Source: Actinomycetota bacterium (GTDB lineage: Bacteria; Actinomycetota; Acidimicrobiia; Acidimicrobiales; JAMCPL01). From it: a stretch of DNA of 8,295 nt. The notes under the pieces were generated by a model. The model did not search any database and was not told where the DNA came from. It saw only the letters and a list, made by a program, of their open reading frames with translations. Location of the stretch: NCBI GenBank assembly GCA_023379725.1, contig JAMCPC010000024.1:1-8295 (forward strand). The letters run 5' to 3'. Within the stretch, counting starts at the first letter, position 1; every line of letters starts with the position of its first letter. A program made the position numbers and the translations under genes. Below, piece by piece: positions 1 through 5,439 of this stretch.

Positions 1-1
1 G

Positions 2-541
2 GAGGGCAGGAGTGTCAAGAGCGGTACCGCAGACGATATAGGAGTGCTTCTTGCCTATTCCAACAAGGTGGCTATCGTTCCAGGGTATGGGTTGGCGGTA
101 GCTCAAGCCCAACACGTCGCCAGGGAGCTGGCTGAGACCCTTCAGAAAAGGGGCGTAGACGTATTTTATGCCATTCATCCGGTAGCCGGACGGATGCCGG
201 GACATATGAATGTTTTGTTGGCAGAGGCCAATGTTCCTTACGACGAGCTGAAGGAGATGGACAGTGCCAATTCTGAGATGAGTACGGTAGATGTGGCGCT
301 CGTAGTAGGGGCTAATGACGTGGTCAACCCTGCAGCCAAGAACTCACCAGGCAGTCCAATATACGGGATGCCCATTATTGAGGTATCGCAGGCAAAGGCA
401 GTCATATTTCTGAAGAGATCGATGAGGCCAGGGTTTGCCGGTATAGACAACGATCTGTTGTACGACGAGAAGACTACTATGCTATTTGGGGATGCAAAAG
501 ATTCACTATCCAAGCTGGTAAGCGCAGTAGCTGCTGCCTGA
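2..541 (+). CDS. pntB: NAD(P) transhydrogenase subunit beta, C-terminal NADP(H)-binding domain (5' partial)
   Basis: This is the last 179 codons of the beta subunit of the membrane-bound, proton-translocating transhydrogenase, which moves hydride between NAD(H) and NADP(H) using the proton gradient. Only soluble domain III, the NADP(H)-binding part, lies in the window. The reading frame is open from base 2 through the GTG at 44, so that GTG is internal and not a start. Visible family signatures in order are the nucleotide-binding fingerprint VPGYGLAVAQAQ, the loop YAIHPVAGRMPGHMNVLLAE, GANDVVNPAA, SPIYGMPI and the C-terminal KRSMRPGFAGIDN and MLFGDAK. All match PntB domain III at the usual positions, with no gaps, and the protein ends normally in an alanine-rich tail. 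The membrane domain and the alpha subunit gene should lie upstream, outside the window. The TGA stop sits inside a perfect hairpin. Identification is near certain. Confidence 0.97.
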   Translation, partial: EGRSVKSGTADDIGVLLAYSNKVAIVPGYGLAVAQAQHVARELAETLQKRGVDVFYAIHPVAGRMPGHMNVLLAEANVPYDELKEMDSANSEMSTVDVALVVGANDVVNPAAKNSPGSPIYGMPIIEVSQAKAVIFLKRSMRPGFAGIDNDLLYDEKTTMLFGDAKDSLSKLVSAVAAA

Positions 542-550
542 GTAGGCAGC
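533..550. terminator. Hairpin overlapping the pntB stop codon
   Basis: A perfect 7-bp stem (GCTGCCT / AGGCAGC) with a GAGT loop begins inside the last codons of pntB and includes its TGA. There is no T-run after it, so it is not a classical intrinsic terminator. It lies between convergent genes, where a bidirectional terminator or an mRNA-end-protecting structure would be expected. The hairpin is seen in the sequence; its function is inferred. Confidence 0.4.
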
Positions 551-556
551 TTATGA
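536..556. repeat. 21-bp direct repeat, copy 1
   Basis: The 21 bases starting GCCTGAGTAGG and ending CTTATGA recur without mismatch at 607-627, 71 bp downstream. Copy 1 spans the pntB stop codon, so the last codons of the gene are part of the repeat. The second copy lies in the intergenic gap. Confidence 0.85.
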
Positions 557-606
557 GCCGTTCTTTACTATTTCCCACAGCGCCTGGGCCTGTTCCAGCA
601 CTTCTA

Positions 607-627
607 GCCTGAGTAGGCAGCTTATGA
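607..627. repeat. 21-bp direct repeat, copy 2
   Basis: Exact second copy of the 536-556 element. In this copy the left half no longer pairs fully as in copy 1, because the flank differs. Its right half instead enters a different perfect hairpin at 617-633. Confidence 0.85.
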
Positions 628-633
628 AGCTGC
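617..633. terminator. Hairpin between convergent pntB and PIN-TRAM genes
   Basis: A perfect 7-bp stem (GCAGCTT / AAGCTGC) with an ATG loop. It lies about 50 bp beyond the end of the minus-strand PIN-TRAM gene and 76 bp after pntB. No T-run follows on either strand. A role as a bidirectional transcription end is plausible from position only. Confidence 0.35.
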
Positions 634-645
634 ACCTCACTATGG

Positions 646-677
646 GTCAAGGCTATAGGTCAGGTCAATGCTATAGG
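646..677. repeat. Imperfect 14-bp tandem repeat
   Basis: GTCAAGGCTATAGG (646-659) is followed by GTCAATGCTATAGG (664-677), 13 of 14 bases identical with an 18-bp period. It lies in the 3' gap before the stop codon of the minus-strand gene. No function can be assigned. Confidence 0.7.
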
Positions 678-682
678 AGAAA

Positions 683-1753
683 CTATGAGGCAAGTCTCGC
701 AAATATGAGTATTCCCTGACTGGTGTGGCGTGTCGATGACACGGTCACAGGCACTTCTTTTTGGCCGATTAAATGGGAGGCATCGTTGACGACAACCAGT
801 TCTCCTCCATCCAGGTAGCCTGTTGCCTGGCGAGGTTGCCTGCCCTCATCTACCAGGTCAATCACCAGCCTTTCACCGGGAGGGTGATCCGGTATCAAGT
901 GTTTTTCCAGATAGGTGAGATTGACAATTGGTGGTAGAGCACCTTCTGGAAGCTTGTCGTCCGTTCCCCCTTTCTCCGGACTACTGGCTTCGGCAACCTT
1001 AGATGAGCAGGTCATCACCCTTAGCCCAAGTCTCTTTGCCATATCCATTACCTCTTCTGTGGCATTTCGATTAGCTGAGAGTATGTGGTTTACAATTGTC
1101 ACCCTTATCCCGTCACTTCTCAGTGAATCAATAGCCTTAAGTCCTTGAGTTGCACGGCGTGATTTTACCGGATCAGGACTTTCCGACAGAGTCTTTACCT
1201 GCTCCATCACAAAACTTGGAACTATGATTCCATCGGCCAGTAAGCCGGCTTTGCCGAGTACCTCAAGGCTGGCATCCATCAGTGCAGAGGAGTCAGCCAA
1301 GACAGCACCGGTTGGTAGGGGCTCTTTCTGGTCAAGGAGGTGTGCCAATCCTGCCGCCCGGATTACTTGGCGTCCCTTGATCATGCCTATCCGAGCGCCA
1401 AAGACTGCCAATGTCCATGCCACGGCAGCTACCAATGGATATACTATGTCAGAGTGGATAAGTGCAATGGCGGGGATACCCAGTACGAGTCCGACGAGTA
1501 GTCCGGTCGTACCTACGATAGAGCCTGAGAAAATTTCTCCTGCTGGAACAGAGCTGAGTTTTCTCATGGCAGTCTGCAACTCCCTGTCGACGAGGCGAGC
1601 GATGATGCCTCCCAATACGTAAGAGACCAATGTCCCGAGAACCAATCCGATTATCTGAGATTCAGCAGAGTGGCTTATAGTGGCACCGATTTCCCTGCCC
1701 GCGAGAATACCCGCTATGACCAACAATAATCTGAGAATTTCTGTGTATATCAT
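683..1753 (-). CDS. Four-helix membrane protein with PIN-like and TRAM domains (YacL-type), PIN active site degraded
   Basis: The protein has 356 residues, near the usual length of the YacL-type PIN-TRAM family. Four hydrophobic segments lie near residues 5-20, 33-52, 78-98 and 104-123. A PIN-like nuclease domain follows (about 150-285) and then a TRAM RNA-binding domain (about 291-352), with the typical TRAM stretches DGGELVVVNDASHLIG and QGILIFARL. In the PIN part D154, D160 and E184 are kept. The third acidic position aligns to T232 (E233 is adjacent), and the fourth, the Asp of the family's T-N-D motif, is S250. An extra loop rich in G, E and D occupies about 255-275. RNase activity is therefore doubtful, although the fold and the TRAM domain look intact. 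The start is chosen because MIYTEILRLLL leads straight into helix 1; no well-spaced ribosome site precedes it, but a TATCAT box at -12 to -7 fits a leaderless transcript. It lies 110 bp downstream of the EAL gene. Confidence 0.88.
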   Translation of the reverse strand: MIYTEILRLLLVIAGILAGREIGATISHSAESQIIGLVLGTLVSYVLGGIIARLVDRELQTAMRKLSSVPAGEIFSGSIVGTTGLLVGLVLGIPAIALIHSDIVYPLVAAVAWTLAVFGARIGMIKGRQVIRAAGLAHLLDQKEPLPTGAVLADSSALMDASLEVLGKAGLLADGIIVPSFVMEQVKTLSESPDPVKSRRATQGLKAIDSLRSDGIRVTIVNHILSANRNATEEVMDMAKRLGLRVMTCSSKVAEASSPEKGGTDDKLPEGALPPIVNLTYLEKHLIPDHPPGERLVIDLVDEGRQPRQATGYLDGGELVVVNDASHLIGQKEVPVTVSSTRHTSQGILIFARLAS

Positions 1754-1759
1754 TTACCT

Positions 1760-1765
1760 ATGATA
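1760..1765 (-). promoter_or_regulatory. Candidate -10 box for a leaderless PIN-TRAM transcript
   Basis: TATCAT on the minus strand lies exactly 12 to 7 bases before the ATG at 1753. This is the TANNNT placement known for leaderless mRNAs in actinobacteria. The only Shine-Dalgarno-like AGG lies 3 bases from the ATG, which is too close. No clear -35 was found at 16 to 18 bp. Confidence 0.5.
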
Positions 1766-1863
1766 CAACGCGAGCTACATACAATTGTTATTACCTCCAG
1801 TAGCTGTCTCTGCGCTGCCTAATGGTAAGAGAGTATATGGTAAAGGGATATACAGTATAACGA

Positions 1864-2991
1864 TCAGTTTGTCAGGCTGTCTTGTCGTGCCGCAAGGCTC
1901 ACCAGCCTCGGCTGTATGTCCTCAGTATACTTTACAGAAGCATCATGACTCGGTCCCAGTGAAAAAACCGGCCTTGTATCAGCGTTAGCAAGTTGACCAG
2001 CACGCTCGGCAGAGAGGGGATGAGCAAAAAAGTACCCCTGTCCTACATCCACTCTAAACTCCTGCAGTATTGCAACCTGTTGTGGGGTCTCGATTCCCTC
2101 AGCTATAGTGCTCATAGCAAGTGAGTGGCTTACATTTAGCAGGGCCTCGACTACACATCGGTTCATACCGGCCTCAGATTCAAGCCCTGAAATGAATGAT
2201 TTATCTATCTTTACGGTGTCTACATTTAATTCCTTGAAGGGCCTTAAGCTGGACCACCTGGTGCCAACGTCATCGACAGCGAGATGCACTCCGAGATCGC
2301 GAAGCTTCCTCAAATCTTCCAGTGACTTAGTATCTGATATGGTCTGTTCTCCGACCTCCACTGTCAGCCGATCTGGATTAAGTCCAGATACTTTCAGGGC
2401 ATGCTGTATCGATTCGGATGCCTTACCCTCGCGAAACTCGTCCATGGAGCAGTTGACAGCTATCTGTATACCTGCTGACCAGCTTTGAGCCTGTGTACAT
2501 GCTTCGACGAATACCCATGCATCAAGGGTGCTCATATTATCCGATGCCTCTGCCCATGGAACCAGGACATCTGCTTGTATATTGGTTCTGTCTGTCTGGG
2601 TCCACCTGACCAGGGCTTCAAAGCCGAGCAGCCTGCCTGTTGCAAGGTCTACTGCTGGCTGATATTCAAGAGATGGTGAACCTGCCAACTTAAGCGGGTT
2701 ATTAGGTTGTTCTTGCATCCACGGCCTGGGTGGAAAAGCAACAGCCTGCTTTCCTGCCGATTTAAGCGGGTTATTAGGTTGTTCTTGCTCATCGTTAATG
2801 GTCGCCATGGAAATAGATTCGGAGGTGAGTTTCCCCCCCCTGATCGTCCCCTCTCTTTCTCTCTCCAGTGATGACTTTTGCCTTGGCGGGACTGCCCTTT
2901 GTGATTCTCGTTGAATGCCCATTGCCATTGACCCCATTTCTTTCCAATCCTTCCAATAATCGTTCTGGTCTATGGTTTCAGCTACATCCAT
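1864..2991 (-). CDS. EAL-domain cyclic-di-GMP phosphodiesterase
   Basis: Residues about 105-335 form an EAL domain, which hydrolyses the second messenger cyclic-di-GMP to linear pGpG. All expected catalytic and metal ligands are visible: E125 of the EAL motif (GFEALVRW), N180, E212 (VEVGE), D240 and D241, K261 (KIDKSFI), E298 (AEGIET) and Q318 (GQGYFFAHPL). Activity is therefore likely. The usual DDFGTGYSS loop reads DDVGTRWSS here, which may alter dimer or sensor coupling. There is no GGDEF, PAS or membrane segment; the first 100 residues are a low-complexity polar linker. That linker carries a 36-bp duplication (EQPNNPLK repeated 24 residues apart) and, on the coding strand, a run of eight G (2833-2840). 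The start is uncertain: ATG at 2991 is the first in the frame (TGA 5 codons upstream), but ATGs at codons 19, 22, 24 and 62 are possible and no strong ribosome site decides. A 40-residue tail follows the domain. Confidence 0.9.
   Translation of the reverse strand: MDVAETIDQNDYWKDWKEMGSMAMGIQRESQRAVPPRQKSSLEREREGTIRGGKLTSESISMATINDEQEQPNNPLKSAGKQAVAFPPRPWMQEQPNNPLKLAGSPSLEYQPAVDLATGRLLGFEALVRWTQTDRTNIQADVLVPWAEASDNMSTLDAWVFVEACTQAQSWSAGIQIAVNCSMDEFREGKASESIQHALKVSGLNPDRLTVEVGEQTISDTKSLEDLRKLRDLGVHLAVDDVGTRWSSLRPFKELNVDTVKIDKSFISGLESEAGMNRCVVEALLNVSHSLAMSTIAEGIETPQQVAILQEFRVDVGQGYFFAHPLSAERAGQLANADTRPVFSLGPSHDASVKYTEDIQPRLVSLAARQDSLTN
2681..2716. repeat. 36-bp direct repeat in EAL linker, copy 1
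   Basis: 34 of 36 bases match 2753-2788, and the last 27 are identical. The period is 72 bp (24 codons), so the frame is kept and the peptide EQPNNPLK is repeated. This copy abuts the start of the EAL domain. Confidence 0.9.
2753..2788. repeat. 36-bp direct repeat in EAL linker, copy 2
   Basis: Partner of 2681-2716. This copy is the more N-terminal one in the protein and encodes EQPNNPLKSAGK. The two mismatches fall in the part encoding the residues after the shared motif. Confidence 0.9.
2833..2840 (-). repeat. G8 homopolymer within the EAL coding strand
   Basis: Eight consecutive C on the plus strand, read as G8 in the EAL gene (codons around 51-53, R-G-G). Gain or loss of one base would put the reading frame from any upstream start out of phase before the EAL domain. 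An ATG lies downstream at 2808, but no ribosome site is visible in front of it. Confidence 0.9.
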
Positions 2992-3033
2992 CTTGTTACG
3001 ATGCCTTCATCCATGTACCCAGCACCTACTTGT

Positions 3034-3039
3034 ATGATA
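3034..3039 (-). promoter_or_regulatory. Candidate -10 box for the EAL gene
   Basis: TATCAT on the minus strand lies within TTGTATCATA, a 10-mer identical to the one in front of the PIN-TRAM gene (1759-1768). It would start transcription about 36 bases before the ATG at 2991. A TTGTAA lies 19 bp further upstream, a long spacing for a -35. Confidence 0.35.
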
Positions 3040-3380
3040 CAATATATCTCTGTGCTTGTTACAATACGTACGCACTTAGTCACTATCGGCAGTATGTCCC
3101 AATATCTTTATCTATCCAGCATCAATTATTCTTAGTGGTATCATAAACTATTACTAGTAGCGGCATTCGTAACTACCTTACGTGGGAATTGTATTTTAAT
3201 AGCTTAAGTTTGTGCTTAAAGTGACGATAAAAGTACTATTATGTAGTATATAGTAATAAGTAGCAGGATTCAGTGGATGTGATCGGCGAATGTGGTAGTT
3301 TACTTGAGGTACTACTGTAGATTTAATTGTAGCTGTATAACTGGCAAATGTATTCTGCAATGATAGTTAGTAGATAGCTT

Positions 3381-3410
3381 GGGTGCGATAGATAATTAGG
3401 GTGCGATAGA
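3381..3410. repeat. 12-bp direct repeat before the SGNH gene
   Basis: GGGTGCGATAGA occurs at 3381-3392 and again at 3399-3410, an 18-bp period. A GATAAT hexamer (3391-3396) starts within the first copy and continues into the spacer, and could be a -10 box. The second copy runs directly into the AAGGGG ribosome site. Repeats so close to a start could be a regulator site; this is inference. Confidence 0.6.
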
Positions 3411-3416
3411 AAGGGG
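3411..3416 (+). promoter_or_regulatory. Ribosome binding site deciding the SGNH gene start
   Basis: AAGGGG lies only 1 base before the first ATG (3418) but 7 bases before the second (3424). This favours ATG 3424 as the true start and removes two residues from the longest frame. Confidence 0.65.
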
Positions 3417-3423
3417 TATGGGC

Positions 3424-4821
3424 ATGAGTGAGAGATCGGAACAGGTAGAACCTTTTTTAGGTGGGGTAATTTTTCCACCATATGGAGATGTATTATATCC
3501 GCGCAGTGATCCAGTAGCGTCGGATTTCTTGTCGGCTGATGTGTGGCAGGCTGCACAGATTCCAGTTGGGGTACGCTTGGAAGTAGGCGGTACTGCAAAG
3601 ACACTAGAGATAGGTTACAAGACGGCAACGGGTAATCTAGGGTATCGAGGTGAGGGGGCAGGATGTACCTTTGTGGCTTACAGGGCAGGGCAGAAGGCAG
3701 CCGAAGAGGAGGCAGTGCTGGGCGAGGGTGTAGTACGGCTGGTGATACCAGGTGATAATAAAAGACATGCGACTATCTATTTGCCTGAAGGCATGAAGCC
3801 ATCTATTAATTATATCGTAGGCGTAGACGGAACTATCGAGCCTGCACCCAGATCGCCGAGGTGGGTAGCCTACGGCGATGCAATTACTCAGGGTTGGTTG
3901 GCGTCCACTCCTGCACTTTCCTGGCCTTCGGTCGTTGCAAGGAAGATTGGACTGGATGTATGCAATCTCGGATATGCGGGCTCAGCCAGGGCTGAGGCCA
4001 ATACTGCAATTATGATTGCTCAGACTCCCGCGGATGTGATCTCCATATCCTACGGACTTAATTGCTGGGGACGCGTTCCCCATTCGGTAGGTCTGATGGC
4101 GGAAAGCATAAAGGCGTTTATCGGTATTATCAGAAGGGGGCATCCTGCTACGCCTATTATTGTCATGAGCCCGTTGGTCTATCCAGAGGCGGAGAATACT
4201 CCCAATGTGCTGGGTGCTACCATGTCAGATCTCCGTATGTCCATGGATGCGGCTGTACGCGAGTGTATGGCAGCGGGGGATTTGAATATCAGGTTGATCA
4301 GTGGGATACAGGTGCTCGGTGAGGAGGATCTCGTCGACGGGATGTATCCTGGAGATGAGGGACATAAGCGCATTGCTGCGGCGGTAGGGAAGCATTTGAG
4401 TCAGCTTCAGCCAGAGATAGTCAGGGCTGCCGAAGAACGTTGGCAGATGCAGTCTGCTCAGGTATTGGGGTCCATTCCACCCAATGTAGCTTCTGCTGGT
4501 GCTGCTTCGTCGATTCCCAATGCTCCCAGCGTTGCTCCAGTGGGATATGCTCCAGTGGGGCAGTATCAATCTTTGTCGGCTCAGCCGGGTGTGCCCGCTG
4601 ATAGTGGTATCCCTGTAGATGGAAATACGTCTGTCTCTGTAGGGATGGCTATACCAGGTGGTATGTCTGCCAACCCTAATGAAGTACCGCCGTTGGATCA
4701 GTGGGCAAGAGAGCAAAGCTCTTTGGACGAGACCAAGCAGGTAGAGGAGACGGAGGTACCGCCTCCAGCGTACCAGGTGGTCGCTCACTACGACCCCGGT
4801 AGTGGCTACGGGCCAGCCTAA
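3424..4821 (+). CDS. SGNH/GDSL-hydrolase-fold protein lacking catalytic Ser and His, with Pro-rich C-terminal tail
   Basis: The protein has 465 residues (start at 3424, set by the AAGGGG site). Residues about 10-140 form an N-terminal beta-rich domain; the SGNH fold runs from about 146 to 330. Family blocks are clear but altered. Block I, normally GDSI, reads YGDAITQGW with Ala153 in place of the nucleophile Ser. Block II Gly is kept in NLGYAG (G183). Block III is GLNCWG with N213. Block V, normally DGxHP, reads DGMYPGDEGH with Asp305 kept and Tyr308 in place of the catalytic His. Ester hydrolysis by the usual Ser-His-Asp triad is therefore not expected; a binding or regulatory role is possible. 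H314 is the conserved His that follows the motif, not an obvious replacement. Residues about 345-465 are a Pro/Ser/Gly/Val-rich tail with repeated APVG and EVPP and a PPPAY motif, probably disordered. No signal peptide or membrane helix is seen, so it is likely cytoplasmic. Confidence 0.85.
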   Translation: MSERSEQVEPFLGGVIFPPYGDVLYPRSDPVASDFLSADVWQAAQIPVGVRLEVGGTAKTLEIGYKTATGNLGYRGEGAGCTFVAYRAGQKAAEEEAVLGEGVVRLVIPGDNKRHATIYLPEGMKPSINYIVGVDGTIEPAPRSPRWVAYGDAITQGWLASTPALSWPSVVARKIGLDVCNLGYAGSARAEANTAIMIAQTPADVISISYGLNCWGRVPHSVGLMAESIKAFIGIIRRGHPATPIIVMSPLVYPEAENTPNVLGATMSDLRMSMDAAVRECMAAGDLNIRLISGIQVLGEEDLVDGMYPGDEGHKRIAAAVGKHLSQLQPEIVRAAEERWQMQSAQVLGSIPPNVASAGAASSIPNAPSVAPVGYAPVGQYQSLSAQPGVPADSGIPVDGNTSVSVGMAIPGGMSANPNEVPPLDQWAREQSSLDETKQVEETEVPPPAYQVVAHYDPGSGYGPA

Positions 4822-4952
4822 GCGCGCATTGTGTCGTAGCGGCAGTCCGCTGAGCCTCTAATTGATAAAAAGGGCATGGTGATGGCACACCGAGACTGGG
4901 TGTAGCGGGACTAAGCAAAGCCTAAAAAATAGGCTCTTACATGCACTTATGT
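4822..4952. other. Gap between the SGNH gene and tRNA-Thr, with two weak hairpins
   Basis: No gene is seen. A 5-bp stem AGCGG/CCGCT with a CAGT loop lies at 4838-4851, just after the SGNH stop, and lacks a following T-run. A second hairpin lies at 4919-4935 on the tRNA side. Confidence 0.5.
4919..4935 (-). terminator. Possible terminator of the tRNA-Thr transcript
   Basis: AGCCTA/TAGGCT pair around a five-base A (plus strand) or T (minus strand) loop. It lies 18 bases beyond the tRNA 3' end on the minus strand and is followed there by TTGCTTAG. The stem is short and the T-run poor, so support is mainly positional. Confidence 0.35.
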
Positions 4953-5027
4953 TGGAGCCTGGGGTGGGGATTGAACCCACGGCCTGCGCATTACAAGTGC
5001 GCTGCTCTACCACTGAGCTACCCAGGC
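4953..5027 (-). tRNA. tRNA-Thr, anticodon UGU
   Basis: A complete cloverleaf can be drawn on the minus strand. The acceptor stem GCCTGGG pairs fully with CCCAGGC, followed by T73 and an encoded CCA end. The D arm is GCTC/GAGC. The anticodon stem GCGCA/TGCGC holds the loop CTTGTAA with anticodon TGT, which reads ACA threonine codons. The T arm is GTGGG/CCCAC with the loop TTCAATC. No intron or mismatch is present. The gene stands alone, facing the SGNH gene, and a good TATAAT lies 31 bp upstream at 5058-5063. Confidence 0.97.
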
Positions 5028-5048
5028 CAGTGCAGTTGGCAACTTTCT

Positions 5049-5084
5049 TAATACGTGATTATATCACAGCCTGTAGTATCGAAC
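5049..5084. repeat. Palindromic 36-bp element, proximal copy (tRNA promoter)
   Basis: 31 of 36 bases match 5123-5158. The core is an inverted repeat, GTGAT-TAT-ATCAC. This copy overlaps the minus-strand TATAAT at 5058-5063, so a bound protein could block or aid tRNA transcription. Confidence 0.75.
5058..5063 (-). promoter_or_regulatory. -10 box of the tRNA-Thr promoter
   Basis: A perfect TATAAT on the minus strand lies 31 bp before the mature tRNA 5' end, giving a short leader for RNase P removal. The -35 is weak (TGTTCG at 16 bp). The hexamer lies within the inverted repeat of the proximal 36-bp element. Confidence 0.55.
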
Positions 5085-5122
5085 ATGGTGCAAGCACTCG
5101 TCTCAAAGTAGGATATGGCTTA

Positions 5123-5158
5123 TAATACGTGATCGTATCACAGCCTTAAGTATCTAAC
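5123..5158. repeat. Palindromic 36-bp element, distal copy
   Basis: Second copy of 5049-5084, 74 bp away, with the inverted repeat GTGAT-CGT-ATCAC. The core differs from copy 1 in the spacer bases while both arms are conserved, which suggests that the arms matter. On the minus strand its equivalent of the -10 is spoiled. Confidence 0.75.
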
Positions 5159-5391
5159 GGCAAGTCTAAAGGCGAGACGACAGGGCGTACGAGCATGCGC
5201 ATTAGTGTGCTCTGTTATCTGGTGGATTCATATATGGTACTCTTTTATAGGATTTTACTGGAATGAATCCGTCATGTATCTGCTGGAATACGGTTGTTGC
5301 CAGCTCATATGTCTAATAATATGTACAAAATTACAAAATAATCAGGTAGAATTTTGTAGTTTTTTACATAGCAATTTAGTGTTACTGCCTT

Positions 5392-5397
5392 TATAAT
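5392..5397 (+). promoter_or_regulatory. Candidate -10 box of the giant surface-protein gene
   Basis: A perfect TATAAT 122 bp before the ATG at 5520. No good -35 is present at 16 to 18 bp (TTTACA lies 23 bp upstream), so the promoter may need an activator or an alternative sigma factor. Confidence 0.4.
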
Positions 5398-5413
5398 ATA
5401 AGGTATGGATATT

Positions 5414-5439
5414 GAGGAGTATTCGGGATATTTCTCCTC
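5414..5439 (+). promoter_or_regulatory. Leader hairpin upstream of the giant gene
   Basis: GAGGAG (5414-5419) can pair with CTCCTC (5434-5439), with partial pairing of the 14-base interior. It lies in the predicted leader. GAGGAG resembles a ribosome site but no suitable start follows it. Its role is unknown. Confidence 0.3.

Larger units (their letters stand above)
2992..3423. other. AT-rich divergent intergenic region
   Basis: No convincing gene lies in this 432-bp gap between the minus-strand EAL gene and the plus-strand SGNH gene. It is clearly richer in A and T than its flanks and should hold both divergent promoters. Small symmetries are visible: TTAAG/CTTAA around 3204-3219 and TATTA/TAATA around 3237-3258. 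A 12-bp direct repeat sits just before the SGNH ribosome site. No riboswitch or RNA gene was recognised. Confidence 0.7.

Noticed and set aside
44..46. GTG at 44 as a gene start
   Set aside because: The frame continues upstream to base 2 with residues matching PntB, so the codon is internal.
1224..1622. Plus-strand open frame inside the PIN-TRAM gene
   Set aside because: Antisense shadow; the minus-strand frame has four membrane helices and a TRAM domain.
4225..4788. Minus-strand 187-codon open frame inside the SGNH gene
   Set aside because: Antisense shadow of a gene with clear family motifs; Arg/Ser/His-rich composition without a domain.
5028..5160. Integration site (att) of a mobile element next to the tRNA
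   Set aside because: No integrase gene and no duplicated tRNA 3' end are seen; the 36-bp repeats lie on the 5' side of the tRNA.
5205..5396. Small plus-strand hydrophobic open frame of 63 codons
   Set aside because: It lies in AT-rich non-coding DNA, has no ribosome site and overlaps the likely promoter.
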